A stretch of 64,000 nt of DNA from Oscillospiraceae bacterium (GCA_031269355.1 JAISZG010000074.1:62001-126000), one strand, 5' to 3'; shown: positions 15,241 to 24,830, counted from the first letter of the stretch. The notes: generated by a model from the sequence alone, not told the origin. Numbers and translations are program-made.

Positions 15241-16199
15241 TCAGGCTGAGCGTTCGGAGGTATAGCGAACAGGCATCCGCCGACGAACAGCGCTGCGGCG
15301 GCGATCGCGTACCGCCATTCGCCCATCAGCGCGCGGCAAAGCATATACGCCAGCGCCCCCGCGAATACGCGCGCGGCGAACTGCACCGTCATGCGAACGG
15401 GCAGCTTCGTTAGATACGACGCGTTCTGCATGAATACGGATACGCCTCCAAACGTGACGGCCGCGCACATAGCGCCCGCCATCGCGCCGCGTGATATTGG
15501 CAGCGCCGCTACGCGCGCGCAGCCGCCTGCCATTTCCAGCGCGCAGGCTAACGCGGCGGCGGCGTAATCCGGCATAGCTATCAGCGCGAGCGCGCATTCG
15601 AGCAGCACGTTGAACAGTATCATGCATCCGCAGATGTTCAACATAGCCAGCGACGCCTGCGACACCGCCTCTCCAAATCGAAGCTGCTGCGGCGCGGTCG
15701 GTTCCGGCTGGAGCGATCGCGCGGAATCGGCGGTATATTCTATTCGCCTCGTCCAAGCGAAGCACGCCGCGCCGGCAAGCAGTGCGGCGGCGATATGCGC
15801 GGCGAGCATCAGCATACCGTCGCGCGCTGATCCGCCGCCAAGCCATGCGGTCAGCGTTCCGAGTATAAACATCGGGCTTGCGGTCGTAATGCATGCGGCG
15901 GCGCATTGAGCGGCGCGCTCCGATAATCGCGCGCGCGAACCGTAAGCGTCGAGCAGCCGCGCGCCTGCGGGAGAACCGCCCAGCATCCCCAGCAGTATCA
16001 TCGCCGGGATGGAAAATCGCCCCGGCTTTTCGCGCGCGGACCATTTGGAGACCAGCAGCAGGCTGAGCGCTAGAAACGGAAACAGCGCTGGCATTACGGA
16101 GTTCGCCCATACGCGGCACGATTGGCGGGCGGCTTCAGCCGCTATCGAGGGAGCGCGCATTGCCAAAGCGATCCATGCGCACAATATGATAACGATCAA
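15126..16199 (-). CDS. ylbJ: Sporulation membrane protein YlbJ-like
   Basis: About 357 residues with eight or so hydrophobic helices and the nucleoside-recognition (Gate) type pattern: NSVMPALFPFLALSLLL, MLGGSPAGARLL (compare GYPSGA in YlbJ) and GGVSVFMQN. In B. subtilis YlbJ is needed for spore cortex formation. TTG 16199 is chosen because GGAGG lies 7 nt upstream; the frame opens at 16256. The last 38 codons (SFSSLRLRRSMSAISMARSS) are read antisense to the coiled-coil gene and are hydrophilic, unlike the family; the true protein may have lost its normal stop. Position next to coaD supports the call. Confidence 0.85.
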   Translation of the reverse strand: MIVIILCAWIALAMRAPSIAAEAARQSCRVWANSVMPALFPFLALSLLLVSKWSAREKPGRFSIPAMILLGMLGGSPAGARLLDAYGSRARLSERAAQCAAACITTASPMFILGTLTAWLGGGSARDGMLMLAAHIAAALLAGAACFAWTRRIEYTADSARSLQPEPTAPQQLRFGEAVSQASLAMLNICGCMILFNVLLECALALIAMPDYAAAALACALEMAGGCARVAALPISRGAMAGAMCAAVTFGGVSVFMQNASYLTKLPVRMTVQFAARVFAGALAYMLCRALMGEWRYAIAAAALFVGGCLFAIPPNAQPDQRPSFSSLRLRRSMSAISMARSSTCLSIASQWSRFIR

Positions 16200-16286
16200 T
16201 ACGATTCCTCCATGACGGCGGCTGGGCGATGAGGCGCGGACGTGTTCCCACTCCAATAAAATACTATGCGAGGAGGCGAGAAAATC

Positions 16287-17165
16287 ATGAGCAGACCCGC
16301 GATTGGTTTGGCGCTTGGCGCGGGCGCGATGCGGGGATTAGCGCATATCGGCGTAATAGAAGTGCTGGAACGCGAACATATCCCAATAGACGTGGTGTCG
16401 GGCACGAGTATAGGCGCGATAGTGGCCGGCGCGTACGCGGCGGGCCGCAGCGGGTTGGAGCTTGAGCGAATAGCGCGGGAATTGCAGGAGCTGAGCTATT
16501 TTGATCTCGCGCTTCCGCGCATGGGCATGATCGCGGGCAAACGCGTGCAGAAGCTGTGCGGTCAGCTCACGCGAAATAAAACCTTCGACCAGACGCGCAT
16601 ACCGTGCGGTATGGTAGCGTGCGCGCTTGATACCGGCGACGAGCTGATAATTACCGAAGGCCTGATGGAAGACGCGATCCGCGCCAGCATATCCATACCG
16701 GGCATATTCGTTCCGGTGGAAATAGACGGACGGCTATATGTGGACGGCGGGCTTGTCAACCGCGTTCCGGTTACGGTATGCAGGATGCTGGGCGCGCAGC
16801 GCGTGATAGGCGTGGACGTAGGCTACAGAGGCGAAGCGGTGAAACCGCACGGTTTGATCGGGATTATGCTGCAGGCCTATGATATTATGGAATGGCAGGT
16901 GGCGAAGGAGCGCAGCAATAACGCGGACGTGATGCTCGTGCCGGATGTGAGGGGATTGAATCCCGCGCATATGCTGCAGGCGGCGGACTGCATCGCGCGC
17001 GGTCGCGAGGCCGCTCGAGCGGCGCTGCCTTCGATACAGGCGTTTCTTGAGGGGGAGAATACCGCCGCCGACGAGGCGCGGGACGATCCGCCGACGCGCA
17101 GCGAAAACGAGACGCAGCCCCGTTCTATCGGGGACGACGGGGACATAGTTCCCGCTCCCACTTGA
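16287..17165 (+). CDS. ylbK: Patatin-like phospholipase family protein
   Basis: Bacterial NTE/RssA-type serine hydrolase. 292 residues: oxyanion loop GAGAMRG, nucleophile motif GTSIG in the segment VVSGTSIGAIVAGAYAAG (about residues 40-57), and the catalytic Asp in YVDGGLVNRVP. ATG 16287 has GAGGAGG 10 nt upstream; the ATG at 16266 is within the run before that site. Substrate unknown. The gene follows ylbJ as in B. subtilis ylbJ-ylbK, although here ylbJ is on the opposite strand. The last 15 codons come from a hairpin repeat (see 17118-17154) and are probably not functional protein. Confidence 0.9.
   Translation: MSRPAIGLALGAGAMRGLAHIGVIEVLEREHIPIDVVSGTSIGAIVAGAYAAGRSGLELERIARELQELSYFDLALPRMGMIAGKRVQKLCGQLTRNKTFDQTRIPCGMVACALDTGDELIITEGLMEDAIRASISIPGIFVPVEIDGRLYVDGGLVNRVPVTVCRMLGAQRVIGVDVGYRGEAVKPHGLIGIMLQAYDIMEWQVAKERSNNADVMLVPDVRGLNPAHMLQAADCIARGREAARAALPSIQAFLEGENTAADEARDDPPTRSENETQPRSIGDDGDIVPAPT
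17118..17154 (+). repeat. REP-like tandem hairpins inside the 3' end of ylbK
   Basis: CCCCG-TTCTAT-CGGGG (17118-17133) followed by CGGGGA-CATAG-TTCCCG (17138-17154). The second resembles CGGGG-CACAG-TCCCG at 17561 and CGGGG-CTTCG-TCCCG at 17619. GGGGAC..GTCCC-type palindromes of this sort occur as dispersed repeats in many Clostridia. They are read in frame as the end of ylbK. Confidence 0.5.
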
Positions 17166-17172
17166 GAACGCT

Positions 17173-17568
17173 CTAGGAATTATCACGAGGCGGATAGAGA
17201 ATAGGCAAAAAAATTGTGAATTGCGCGCCGCTATCATTCATTCCCCGCACCGAAAGAACATGGCTGCTCGAAAGCAAAGCAAATTGTTTGTAATAATAAT
17301 TTAATATTTCCAGCCGAATACTTTGCGATTTCCGCTTGCGTTTCAAGCGCGCGTCGATTATAATATGACAGTTGCCTTCCGGGGTTTCTTCTGCGCGAAT
17401 GCGCGTGGAGGCGTTAACAGCTGCGGAAGCGATATAGGGATGAAGCGGCAGGTTACCGGTCTGGCCGCCGGATAATTGTCGCCGACCATGTCCGTCAATC
17501 GGGCGCGGGCGCGCGCGGCGCGAAACACACGGCGCTGTGTGCGGTCGAAAAAAGCGAGTACGGGGCAC
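17173..17568 (-). pseudogene. Remnant of a histidine-kinase-type ATPase domain
   Basis: An open frame of 131 codons from a GTG at 17568. Its C-terminal half ends ILNYYYKQFALLSSSHVL...GAQFTIFLPI, which matches the last helix and strand of HATPase_c domains (compare GTTFTIYLP), and PYIASAAVNAS may be a distorted N-box. The N-terminal 35 codons are read from hairpin leader sequence and no start with a ribosome binding site exists, and the G-boxes are missing. I read it as a decayed fragment facing ylbK. A short functional protein is less likely. Confidence 0.4.
17336..17364 (+). promoter_or_regulatory. Probable main promoter of the S10 ribosomal operon
   Basis: -35 TTGCGT (17336-17341), 17-nt spacer, perfect -10 TATAAT (17359-17364). 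It is the best sigma-A match between ylbK and rpsJ and implies a leader of about 310 nt. It lies inside the antisense ATPase remnant. Confidence 0.65.
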
Positions 17569-17682
17569 AGTCCCGTTCTTTCAGCGGCGCGGGGAGATGT
17601 CCTCGCTCGAACATGGCGCGGGGCTTCGTCCCGTTTCGTTCGGGCAGTGGGGCGGAATCCCGCATTAGAAGGAGGAAACGCG
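17371..17682 (+). promoter_or_regulatory. Long hairpin-rich leader of the S10 operon
   Basis: No gene on this strand. Four short G-rich hairpins follow one another at 17561-17575 (CGGGG-CACAG-TCCCG), 17586-17606, 17619-17633 (CGGGG-CTTCG-TCCCG) and 17649-17661 (GGGG-CGGAA-TCCC), the last ending 7 nt before the AAGGAGG of rpsJ (17669-17675). S10 leaders in other bacteria can mediate L4 feedback, but nothing here matches a known L4 site. Confidence 0.5.
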
Positions 17683-17991
17683 TTGGCCAGTCAAAAAATC
17701 CGCATTAAACTCAAGGCTTACGAACACAACCTGATAGATCAATCGGCCGCCAGGATTGTGGAAGCCGTAAAGCGCACGGGCGCGACGGTATCAGGGCCGA
17801 TACCGTTGCCTACGGAGAAGGAAATCGTCACCATCCTGCGCGCGCCGCACAAATACAAGGATTCGCGCGAACAGTTTGAGTTGCGCACCCACAAGCGCTT
17901 GATCGATATCCTCAGCCCTTCGTCCCGCTCGGTGGACGCGCTGACGAAGCTGGATCTGCCCGCTGGCGTTGAAATCGAGATAAAACTGTAG
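17683..17991 (+). CDS. rpsJ: 30S ribosomal protein S10
   Basis: 102 residues, the full family length, with [18 protein letters not shown] at the start and [12 protein letters not shown] near the C-terminus. S10 binds the 30S head and, with NusB, takes part in antitermination. The start is TTG 17683, with AAGGAGG 7 nt upstream; the frame opens earlier within the leader but has no binding site there. First gene of the ribosomal run; 24 nt to rplC. Confidence 0.98.
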   Translation: MASQKIRIKLKAYEHNLIDQSAARIVEAVKRTGATVSGPIPLPTEKEIVTILRAPHKYKDSREQFELRTHKRLIDILSPSSRSVDALTKLDLPAGVEIEIKL

Positions 17992-18015
17992 CACCGGAAC
18001 GGAGGATTGAGGACA

Positions 18016-18699
18016 GTGAAAATAAGCGCGATTTCTGTGAACGCTCACAAGAAGATCGCCAGCAAAGCCATCGTAGGCAAGAAGATCGGCATGACGCAGG
18101 TATTCTCGCCGGATGGAAAGCTGATTCCCGTTACTGTTATTAAGGCCGGCCCTTGCCCGGTCGTTCAGAAAAAAACGATCGAGTCGGACGGTTACAACGC
18201 GATACAGGTCGGCTTTGACGCGTATCCCGAGCGCCGGGTTAAGAAGCTTGTTAATAAACCGCTCGCGGGGCATTTCAAGAAAGCGAACATATCGCCCACG
18301 CGGCGTCTGCGCGAATTGCGCCTGACGGACGCGGCGTCGTACGAGGTTGGGCAGCTGATTACGGTCGGCGTGTTCGAGCCGGGCGATAAGGTGGATATCA
18401 GCGGCGTGAGCAAAGGCCATGGATTCACCGGCGCGATTTATCGCTGGAACCAGCATACCGGTCCTATGGCGCATGGTTCGAAATACCATCGCGGCGTCGG
18501 ATCGATGAGCGCGAACTCTACGCCGTCCCGAGTGTTTAAGAATAAGCATATGCCCGGGCACTACGGCGTGGAGAAAGTAACCATACAGAATTTAACGGTC
18601 GTTCGCGTGGACGACGAGCGGGGACTTCTGCTCGTGCGCGGAGCGGTGCCCGGACCTAACGGCGGGTATCTGACGGTTCGCAACACCGTGCGGGCGTAA
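18016..18699 (+). CDS. rplC: 50S ribosomal protein L3
   Basis: About 227 residues: [26 protein letters not shown] and [16 protein letters not shown] are L3 signatures for the region reaching the peptidyl transferase centre. It is about 18 residues longer at the N-terminus than usual ([17 protein letters not shown] before AIVGKK). GTG 18016 is taken as start, 10 nt from GGAGG; TTG 18007 is too close to that site. Confidence 0.97.
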   Translation: MKISAISVNAHKKIASKAIVGKKIGMTQVFSPDGKLIPVTVIKAGPCPVVQKKTIESDGYNAIQVGFDAYPERRVKKLVNKPLAGHFKKANISPTRRLRELRLTDAASYEVGQLITVGVFEPGDKVDISGVSKGHGFTGAIYRWNQHTGPMAHGSKYHRGVGSMSANSTPSRVFKNKHMPGHYGVEKVTIQNLTVVRVDDERGLLLVRGAVPGPNGGYLTVRNTVRA

Positions 18700-18742
18700 C
18701 CGCGGGATAGCCGGTCCGCGCTTTGGCTGGGTAAGCGGGACG

Positions 18743-18758
18743 GCGGGGGATTTCCCGC
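18743..18758 (+). promoter_or_regulatory. G-rich hairpin before rplD
   Basis: GCGGG-GGATTT-CCCGC, followed within 10 nt by the GAGGAGGAG site of rplD. The 78-nt gap between rplC and rplD is one of the two largest before rpmJ and resembles the hairpin-then-binding-site arrangement before rpsJ. Confidence 0.45.
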
Positions 18759-18777
18759 GCATGCGAGGAGGAGAGAT

Positions 18778-19404
18778 ATGCCAACCATCACGCTGACAAA
18801 TATGCAAGGCGCTTCCGTGGGGGAAATCGAGCTGCCCGATGAATTGTTTGCCGCAGACGTAAACGTAGCGGCGATGCATCTGGTCGTTCGTTCGATCCGC
18901 GCGAATCAGCGCCAGGGCACTAAATCGACGCTTACGCGCACCGAGGTTCGCGGTGGCGGCAAGAAGATCTATCGCCAGAAGGGAACGGGCAACGCGCGCC
19001 ATCATGGAAACCGCGCGCCTCAGTTCAGGCACGGCGGAGTTGTGTTCGCGCCAAAGCCCAGGGATTTCGTTGTAAGCGTACCCAGAAAGGTTCGCCGCCT
19101 TGCGCTGAAGAGTGCGCTGACCTGCAAGGCGAACGAGAAGGAGATCATCGTTCTTGATCAGCTTGCGCTGACTGAACCCAAAACACGCCGTATGGCGGAG
19201 GTACTTAAAAATTTGGGATCGCCGCGCAAGGCGCTTATTGTGACAAAGGAATCGGATTCGCTGCTATTGCGCGCGACGCGCAATATTCCGGGCGTGAAGC
19301 TCAGCCACGTGGGCACTCTCAACGTGTACGATATATTGGCGTATGACTTCTTTATTATCACGCAGGAAGCCGTTCGTCACGCCGAGGAGGTCTTCGCGTC
19401 ATGA
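18778..19404 (+). CDS. rplD: 50S ribosomal protein L4
   Basis: 208 residues. The conserved loop lining the exit tunnel is present (TEVRGGGKKIYRQKGTGNAR, then HGGVVFAPKPRDF). L4 is the autogenous repressor of the S10 operon in E. coli; whether it acts here is unknown. It overlaps rplW by 4 nt (ATGA). Confidence 0.98.
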   Translation: MPTITLTNMQGASVGEIELPDELFAADVNVAAMHLVVRSIRANQRQGTKSTLTRTEVRGGGKKIYRQKGTGNARHHGNRAPQFRHGGVVFAPKPRDFVVSVPRKVRRLALKSALTCKANEKEIIVLDQLALTEPKTRRMAEVLKNLGSPRKALIVTKESDSLLLRATRNIPGVKLSHVGTLNVYDILAYDFFIITQEAVRHAEEVFAS

Positions 19405-19697
19405 AAGATCCGCACGACGTTATATTGCGCCCGGTGCTGACTGAAAAGGCATACGACGGCCTGGCCGACAAGCGGTATGTGTTTGAAGTGCATCCCAGCG
19501 CGAATAAAATCGAGATACGACAAGCGCTCGAATCGATATTCGGGGTTAAGGTAGAGCGCGTGAATACCCTTCGTACGCTGGGTAAGATCAAGCGCCAGAA
19601 TAAAACATCCGGACGGACGCCGGAAATTAAAAAAGCGTACGTCACCCTCAAAAAAAGCTCCAAGACGATCGAGTTCTTCGACGGCATGGCGCAGTAA
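19401..19697 (+). CDS. rplW: 50S ribosomal protein L23
   Basis: 98 residues with [14 protein letters not shown] at the start and the extended loop [15 protein letters not shown]. It sits at the exit tunnel and docks trigger factor and SRP. Starts within the rplD stop; 17 nt to rplB. Confidence 0.98.
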   Translation: MKDPHDVILRPVLTEKAYDGLADKRYVFEVHPSANKIEIRQALESIFGVKVERVNTLRTLGKIKRQNKTSGRTPEIKKAYVTLKKSSKTIEFFDGMAQ

Positions 19698-19714
19698 GGC
19701 AGGAGGAAGCACGG

Positions 19715-20554
19715 ATGCCAGTGAGACTCTACAAGCCCACCTCCCCCGCGCGGCGCTTTATGTCGTCGCTAACGTTTGAGGAGCTGACGCATAATAAGGC
19801 GCCGGAGCGTTCGCTGACGGAATATCTGAAAAAGCATTCCGGCCGCAATGCGCAGGGCAAGATAACCGTCCGCCACCAGGGCGGCGGCAATAAGGTAAAA
19901 TACCGCCTTATCGATTTCAAGCGGAACAAGGACTCCATACCGGCGAAGGTGGCTTCTATTGAGTATGATCCGAACCGCTCCGCATTCATCGCGCTTCTCC
20001 ATTATGCGGATGGCGAAAAGCGGTATATAATCGCGCCGCAGGGCCTTAAGGCCGGCGACGTGGTAATATCCGGATCGACCGCCGATATCAAGCCGGGCAA
20101 CGCGCTGCCGCTTGGCAATATTCCGGTTGGAACGCTGATCCATAATATCGAGCTGAAACCCGGACGCGGCGGTCAGCTTGTGCGTTCGGCGGGCTTGTCC
20201 GCTCAGCTTATGGCCAAGGAAGGCACGTACGCGCAGGTTCGTTTGCCCTCCGGCGAGGTGCGCAAAATCCCCATCGGCGCGAAGGCGACGATAGGCTCGG
20301 TAGGGAATTCCGATCACGAGAATATTCGTATCGGCAAAGCTGGACGCAAGCGCCATATGGGCATTCGCCCGACGGTGCGCGGCGTTGTAATGAATCCATG
20401 CGATCACCCGCACGGCGGCGGCGAGGGCAAATCCCCGGTAGGTATGCCAGCTCCGGTAACGCCTTGGGGCAAGCCCGCGCTGGGTCTTAAAACGCGCAAA
20501 CACAAGAAGTATTCAAACGGCCTAATCGTAAAACGCGCCAGCAAGAAGCGCTGA
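19715..20554 (+). CDS. rplB: 50S ribosomal protein L2
   Basis: 279 residues, full length. The SH3-like and translation-SH3 core is followed by the conserved tail [19 protein letters not shown] with the histidine near the peptidyl transferase centre. Ribosome binding site GGAGGA before ATG 19715. Confidence 0.98.
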   Translation: MPVRLYKPTSPARRFMSSLTFEELTHNKAPERSLTEYLKKHSGRNAQGKITVRHQGGGNKVKYRLIDFKRNKDSIPAKVASIEYDPNRSAFIALLHYADGEKRYIIAPQGLKAGDVVISGSTADIKPGNALPLGNIPVGTLIHNIELKPGRGGQLVRSAGLSAQLMAKEGTYAQVRLPSGEVRKIPIGAKATIGSVGNSDHENIRIGKAGRKRHMGIRPTVRGVVMNPCDHPHGGGEGKSPVGMPAPVTPWGKPALGLKTRKHKKYSNGLIVKRASKKR

Positions 20555-20577
20555 CAAACGGGAAAGGAGACGAGGAG

Positions 20578-20856
20578 ATGTCCAGATCCGTCAAAAAGGG
20601 TCCGTTTATCAGCGAGTCCCTGTTGAAAAAAGTCGTCGACATGAACAAGGCCGGCAAGAAGAGCGTGATCAAAACCTGGTCTCGCGCCTCAACTATATTT
20701 CCGGATTTCGTAGGACACACCGTCGCGGTGCACGACGGACGCAAACACGTTCCGGTGTATATAACCGAGGAGATGGTTGGACACAAATTCGGCGAGTTCG
20801 CTCCGACGCGTACCTTCCGCGGTCACGCGGGCGAGAAGTCGAGCGCCCGTAAATAA
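20578..20856 (+). CDS. rpsS: 30S ribosomal protein S19
   Basis: 92 residues beginning [18 protein letters not shown], with [16 protein letters not shown] and [14 protein letters not shown]. Head protein contacting S13 and the A-site tRNA region. 23 nt after rplB. Confidence 0.98.
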   Translation: MSRSVKKGPFISESLLKKVVDMNKAGKKSVIKTWSRASTIFPDFVGHTVAVHDGRKHVPVYITEEMVGHKFGEFAPTRTFRGHAGEKSSARK

Positions 20857-20872
20857 GGAAGGAGGAAGCAGC

Positions 20873-21253
20873 ATGGCTTCCAACGCCAAGGCGTCAAACG
20901 AATTAAAAGCGTTAAAGCCGCGTTCCGCGTATGCGGTTGCGAAGCACATTCGCATATCCTCGCGAAAGGTGAAGATCGTGCTCGATTTGATCCGCCGCAA
21001 GCCGGTCGCGCAGGCGCAAGCGATTCTGATGTATACTCCCAAAGCTGCGTCGCCCTACGCGCTCAAAGTTTTAAACTCCGCGATAGCAAACGCCGAGAAT
21101 AATTTTGAAATGAGCAAGGACGATTTATTTGTTGAGAGTTGCTACGCTGATCCGGGTCCTACGCTGAAAAGGTTTGTCGCTCGCTCGCGCGGAAGCGCCT
21201 CGCCGATTCTGAAAAGAACTTGCCACATAACGATTGTGGTCGCGCAGAAGTAA
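20873..21253 (+). CDS. rplV: 50S ribosomal protein L22
   Basis: 126 residues. [20 protein letters not shown] and the tunnel hairpin region [17 protein letters not shown] are present. ATG 20873 follows GGAGG at 7-8 nt; a 16-residue leader ([16 protein letters not shown]) precedes the conserved part. Macrolide-related loop looks intact. Confidence 0.98.
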   Translation: MASNAKASNELKALKPRSAYAVAKHIRISSRKVKIVLDLIRRKPVAQAQAILMYTPKAASPYALKVLNSAIANAENNFEMSKDDLFVESCYADPGPTLKRFVARSRGSASPILKRTCHITIVVAQK

Positions 21254-21265
21254 GGAGGCGTCAGG

Positions 21266-21946
21266 ATGGGACAGAAGGTTAACGCTCATGGAGCGCGCGT
21301 CGGGGTTATATTGGATTGGAGCGCTCGCTGGTATGCGAACAAGAAAGATTTTGCAAATCAGCTGAACGCCGATTATAAACTGCGCACGATGCTCAAGAAG
21401 AAACTTTATCACGCGGGGATATCACATATAGATATCGAACGCAGCGCGAATAGGCAAACGGTAAATATATTTACCGCGAAGCCCGGTATAGTTATCGGTC
21501 GCGGAGGCGCGGGCGTAGAGCAGCTGAAAAAGGAAATCGAATCGTTCAGCGGGCGCGCCGTTTCGCTGAATATAATGGAGATCAAAAGCCCCGATACAGA
21601 CGCGCAGCTAGTTGCGGAGAATATCGCGCAGCAGCTTGAGAAGCGCATATCGTTCAGACGCGCGATGAAGCAGAGCCTGCAGCGCGCTATGAAGGGTGGG
21701 GCGAAGGGAATAAAAACGGCGGTATCGGGACGACTGGGCGGCGCGGATATCGCCCGTTCGGAGGGGTATCACGAGGGTTCGATTCCGCTGCAAACGCTGC
21801 GCGCCAACATCGACTACGGATTTGCGGAAGCGAAGACCACATACGGGCGCTTGGGCGTTAAGGTTTGGATATACAAGGGTCAAATTCTGCCTGGACCTAA
21901 AAAGAAGGCGAAGGTTGAAGGAGGCGTATCTAATGCTCATGCCTAA
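21266..21946 (+). CDS. rpsC: 30S ribosomal protein S3
   Basis: 226 residues: N-terminal [21 protein letters not shown] domain with [14 protein letters not shown]-terminal domain with [17 protein letters not shown]. Part of the mRNA entry helicase. Its end overlaps rplP by 14 nt. Confidence 0.98.
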   Translation: MGQKVNAHGARVGVILDWSARWYANKKDFANQLNADYKLRTMLKKKLYHAGISHIDIERSANRQTVNIFTAKPGIVIGRGGAGVEQLKKEIESFSGRAVSLNIMEIKSPDTDAQLVAENIAQQLEKRISFRRAMKQSLQRAMKGGAKGIKTAVSGRLGGADIARSEGYHEGSIPLQTLRANIDYGFAEAKTTYGRLGVKVWIYKGQILPGPKKKAKVEGGVSNAHA

Positions 21947-22370
21947 ACGCGTTAAGCGCCGCAGAGTTTTTCGCGGACGGATGAAGGGCAAAGCGCACCG
22001 CGGAAATACGATCACGTATGGAGAATATGGGCTTGTGTCGACGGAACCCGCGTGGATCACGTCCAACCAGATTGAAGCGGCTCGCGTAGCGCTTACGCGG
22101 TACACGAAGCGCGGCGGTCAGGTATGGATAAAGATATTTCCTGATAAGCCTGTTACGGAGAAACCTGCGGAAACGCGAATGGGTTCGGGAAAAGGTTCTC
22201 CCGAATACTGGGTTTCGGTGGTAAAGCCCGATAGGGTGCTGTTCGAAATAGCGGGCGTTCCGGAAGCGGATGCGCGAGAGGCGTTGCGCCTTGCCTCTCA
22301 TAAGCTGCCCGTGAAATGCAAGATAGTCGCCAAGGCGCTGGCGGCGTCCGCGGGGGATGTGACGGAATGA
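21933..22370 (+). CDS. rplP: 50S ribosomal protein L16
   Basis: 145 residues: [19 protein letters not shown], then [20 protein letters not shown] and [13 protein letters not shown]. It organises the A-site region of the 50S. ATG 21933 (MLMPKRV) lies 8 nt after GGAGG; the second ATG at 21939 is too far from it. Starts within rpsC and shares ATGA with rpmC. Confidence 0.98.
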   Translation: MLMPKRVKRRRVFRGRMKGKAHRGNTITYGEYGLVSTEPAWITSNQIEAARVALTRYTKRGGQVWIKIFPDKPVTEKPAETRMGSGKGSPEYWVSVVKPDRVLFEIAGVPEADAREALRLASHKLPVKCKIVAKALAASAGDVTE

Positions 22371-22552
22371 AAGCAAGCGCTCTTGGAGAACTCTCTCCCC
22401 AGGAATTGAACGACAAGGTCAAGCAGCTCAAGGCGGAGCTGTTCAATCTGCGCTTCCAGCTGGCGACCGGGCAGCTTGAGAATACGATGTCGATCTCAAA
22501 CGTGAAACGCGACATAGCCCGGTGCAAAACGATACTGCGCCAGCGCGCGTGA
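22367..22552 (+). CDS. rpmC: 50S ribosomal protein L29
   Basis: 61 residues: [20 protein letters not shown] followed by [16 protein letters not shown], two helices as usual. Starts on the rplP stop (ATGA), so translation is probably coupled. Confidence 0.97.
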   Translation: MKASALGELSPQELNDKVKQLKAELFNLRFQLATGQLENTMSISNVKRDIARCKTILRQRA

Positions 22553-22578
22553 CGCGCGTCATGGAGGAGGAGACAACC

Positions 22579-22842
22579 ATGGCTCAGGAAAAGAGAGGCA
22601 TTCGCAAGACCCGCACAGGCGTGGTCGTCAGCGATAAAATGGATAAGACGATCGTCGTAGCCATCCGCACGCGTGTTCGTCATCCCCTGTACGGCAAGAT
22701 TTTAAATCGTACGACAAAGCTAAAAGCGCACGACGAGAAGAACGAGTGCGGCGTAGGCGACCGGGTGCTGGTGATGGAAACGCGTCCGATAAGCCGTGAA
22801 AAGCGCTGGCGGTTGGTGGAGATCGTCGAGAAGGCGAAGTAA
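22579..22842 (+). CDS. rpsQ: 30S ribosomal protein S17
   Basis: 87 residues, OB fold: [38 protein letters not shown] and [22 protein letters not shown] 22579 is chosen since GGAGGAGG precedes it by 6 nt; the earlier ATG at 22561 lies before that site. Confidence 0.98.
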   Translation: MAQEKRGIRKTRTGVVVSDKMDKTIVVAIRTRVRHPLYGKILNRTTKLKAHDEKNECGVGDRVLVMETRPISREKRWRLVEIVEKAK

Positions 22843-22922
22843 GCGAGGTTCGGCCGTAATCGCGAAACGCGCAGCAGCGCGCAAGCTTATGGCCGCGCAG
22901 TTCCGAAGGAGGAAAGGTCCCG

Positions 22923-23291
22923 ATGATTCAGCCACAAACGCGGCTTAAGGTCGCGGACAATACAGGCGCCAAGGAGATCATGTGCATACGCGTGCTGGGC
23001 GGATCGTTTCGCCGCGACGGCTCGATAGGCGACGTGATCGTTGCCAGCGTAAAAGTCGCAACGCCCGGCGGCGTTGTGAAGAAGGGCGAGGTCGTCAAGG
23101 CGGTAATCGTGCGCACGCGCACAAATCGACGCCGCGTGGATGGAAGCTACATCCGTTTCGACGATAACGCTGCGGTCATAATCAACGATCAGAAGCAGCC
23201 GCGCGGCACGCGCATCTTCGGGCCGGTCGCGCGCGAATTGCGCGAGAGGGATTATATGAAGATCGTCTCGCTTGCCCCTGAAGTGCTGTGA
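22923..23291 (+). CDS. rplN: 50S ribosomal protein L14
   Basis: 122 residues, full length: [34 protein letters not shown] and [20 protein letters not shown]. The 80-nt gap before it is the first sizeable gap after rplD and carries no obvious promoter. Confidence 0.98.
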   Translation: MIQPQTRLKVADNTGAKEIMCIRVLGGSFRRDGSIGDVIVASVKVATPGGVVKKGEVVKAVIVRTRTNRRRVDGSYIRFDDNAAVIINDQKQPRGTRIFGPVARELRERDYMKIVSLAPEVL

Positions 23292-23303
23292 GGAGGAACC
23301 CGA

Positions 23304-23630
23304 ATGAATAACAAGCTCCATGTCCGCAGAAACGATACGGTCGTCGTTATCTCGGGCGTCAGCAAGGGCAAAAAGGGCAAGGTGCTCACCGCGTTTCCGA
23401 AGGACGGGCGGGTGATTGTCGAAGGCGTGGCGATAGTTAAAAAGCATCAGAAGCCGCGCGGGCAAGGCATGAAGGGCGGTATTATTGAAAAGGAAGCGGC
23501 GATATCCGCGTCCAAGGTATTGATAATATGCCCCAAGTGCGGAAAAGCGACGAGAAACGCGCACACAAAGCGCGAGGACGGCACGAAGGCGCGCATGTGC
23601 AAAAAGTGCGGCGCGGATATCGATAATTGA
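23304..23630 (+). CDS. rplX: 50S ribosomal protein L24
   Basis: 108 residues with the KOW core [19 protein letters not shown]. The C-terminal third has two CxxC pairs (CPKCGK and CKKCGAD), the zinc form found in some Clostridia. 12 nt after rplN. Confidence 0.97.
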   Translation: MNNKLHVRRNDTVVVISGVSKGKKGKVLTAFPKDGRVIVEGVAIVKKHQKPRGQGMKGGIIEKEAAISASKVLIICPKCGKATRNAHTKREDGTKARMCKKCGADIDN

Positions 23631-23647
23631 CGCGGGAGGGCAGAAGC

Positions 23648-24193
23648 ATGGCCGTGAGGTTAAAAGAAAAATTCCAGAAGGAAGTCACGCCCGCGTTGAT
23701 GCAGAAGTTCAGCTACAAGAACGTCAACCAGGTGCCCCGACTGGAGAAGGTCGTCATAAACATGGGACTTGGCGACTGCAAGGATAACGCAAAAGGGTTG
23801 GAGGCTGCGGTAGCCGATTTGGCTACGATCGCAGGGCAAAAACCGCTGGTAACGAAAGCGCGCAAGTCCGTCGCGAACTTTAAGGTGCGCGCCGGAATGA
23901 ACATTGGCGCAAAGGTGACGCTCCGCGCGGATCGTATGTATTATTTCGTAGATAAGCTGCTTAACATCGCGCTTCCGCGAGTGCGCGACTTCAGAGGCGT
24001 AAGCGCGAACGCGTTTGACGGGCGCGGCAATTACGCGCTGGGCGTAAAAGAACAGCTTATCTTTCCGGAGATAGAGTACGACAAGGTGGATAAAATACGC
24101 GGCATGGAAATGATCTTTGTTACCACAGCCAAAACGGATGAAGAGGCGCGCGAACTGCTTAGGCTTTTGGGCATGCCTTTCGCACAAGGCTGA
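23648..24193 (+). CDS. rplE: 50S ribosomal protein L5
   Basis: 181 residues: [42 protein letters not shown] (cited in part as [12 protein letters not shown]), [17 protein letters not shown]. Binds 5S rRNA. ATG 23648 lies 7 nt after GGGAGGG; the frame opens at a TTG inside rplX. Confidence 0.98.
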   Translation: MAVRLKEKFQKEVTPALMQKFSYKNVNQVPRLEKVVINMGLGDCKDNAKGLEAAVADLATIAGQKPLVTKARKSVANFKVRAGMNIGAKVTLRADRMYYFVDKLLNIALPRVRDFRGVSANAFDGRGNYALGVKEQLIFPEIEYDKVDKIRGMEMIFVTTAKTDEEARELLRLLGMPFAQG

Positions 24194-24209
24194 TCAAGGA
24201 GGAGAGAAC

Positions 24210-24395
24210 ATGGCGAAAACCAGCATGATACTCAAAGCGCAGCGAAAACCAAAGTTCTCGACGCGCGCGTATACGCGATGCCGCATCTGCGGGAGACCGC
24301 ACGCGGTGCTTCGCAAGTACGGCGTGTGCCGCATCTGCTTCCGGAACCTGGCGTATGCAGGTCAGATACCGGGCGTGCGCAAGGCTAGCTGGTAA
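24210..24395 (+). CDS. rpsN: 30S ribosomal protein S14, zinc type (Z)
   Basis: 61 residues. Zinc-binding cysteines C24, C27, C40 and C43 in CRICGR and CRICFR identify the short type Z form. Located between rplE and rpsH as in most Bacillota. GGAGGAG 8 nt before the ATG. Confidence 0.98.
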   Translation: MAKTSMILKAQRKPKFSTRAYTRCRICGRPHAVLRKYGVCRICFRNLAYAGQIPGVRKASW

Positions 24396-24410
24396 GAAGG
24401 AGGGTTGAAC

Positions 24411-24809
24411 ATGCTCGTAACGGATCCGATTGCCGATATGCTTACCCGCATCCGCAACGCGTTGGTCGCCCGACACGACGTTGTGGTCATACCCGCCTCT
24501 AATATGAAAAAGGCGATTGCCCGCATATTGGTTCAGGAGGGTTATATCAGGAATTTTGACGTTATCCACGACGGACCTCAGGGCGGTATAAGAATAGCTC
24601 TTAAATATACGACGGATAAGAAGAGCGTTATAATAGGTTTGCGCCGTATAAGCCGTCCGGGTCTTCGCGTATACACGGGGCGAGACGACGTGCCGCGCGT
24701 GCTCGGCGGATTGGGCACGGCTATTCTATCAACATCCAAGGGGATAATGACCGACAAGGATGCCCGCAAGAAAGCGGTGGGCGGCGAGGTGCTCGCTTAC
24801 ATCTGGTAA
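24411..24809 (+). CDS. rpsH: 30S ribosomal protein S8
   Basis: 132 residues: [48 protein letters not shown] and the end GGEVLAYIW. In E. coli S8 represses the spc operon. ATG 24411 is 7 nt from GGAGG; TTG 24405 is closer and less likely. Confidence 0.98.
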   Translation: MLVTDPIADMLTRIRNALVARHDVVVIPASNMKKAIARILVQEGYIRNFDVIHDGPQGGIRIALKYTTDKKSVIIGLRRISRPGLRVYTGRDDVPRVLGGLGTAILSTSKGIMTDKDARKKAVGGEVLAYIW

Positions 24810-24830
24810 GCGGCAAAGGGAGGCGAAAGA

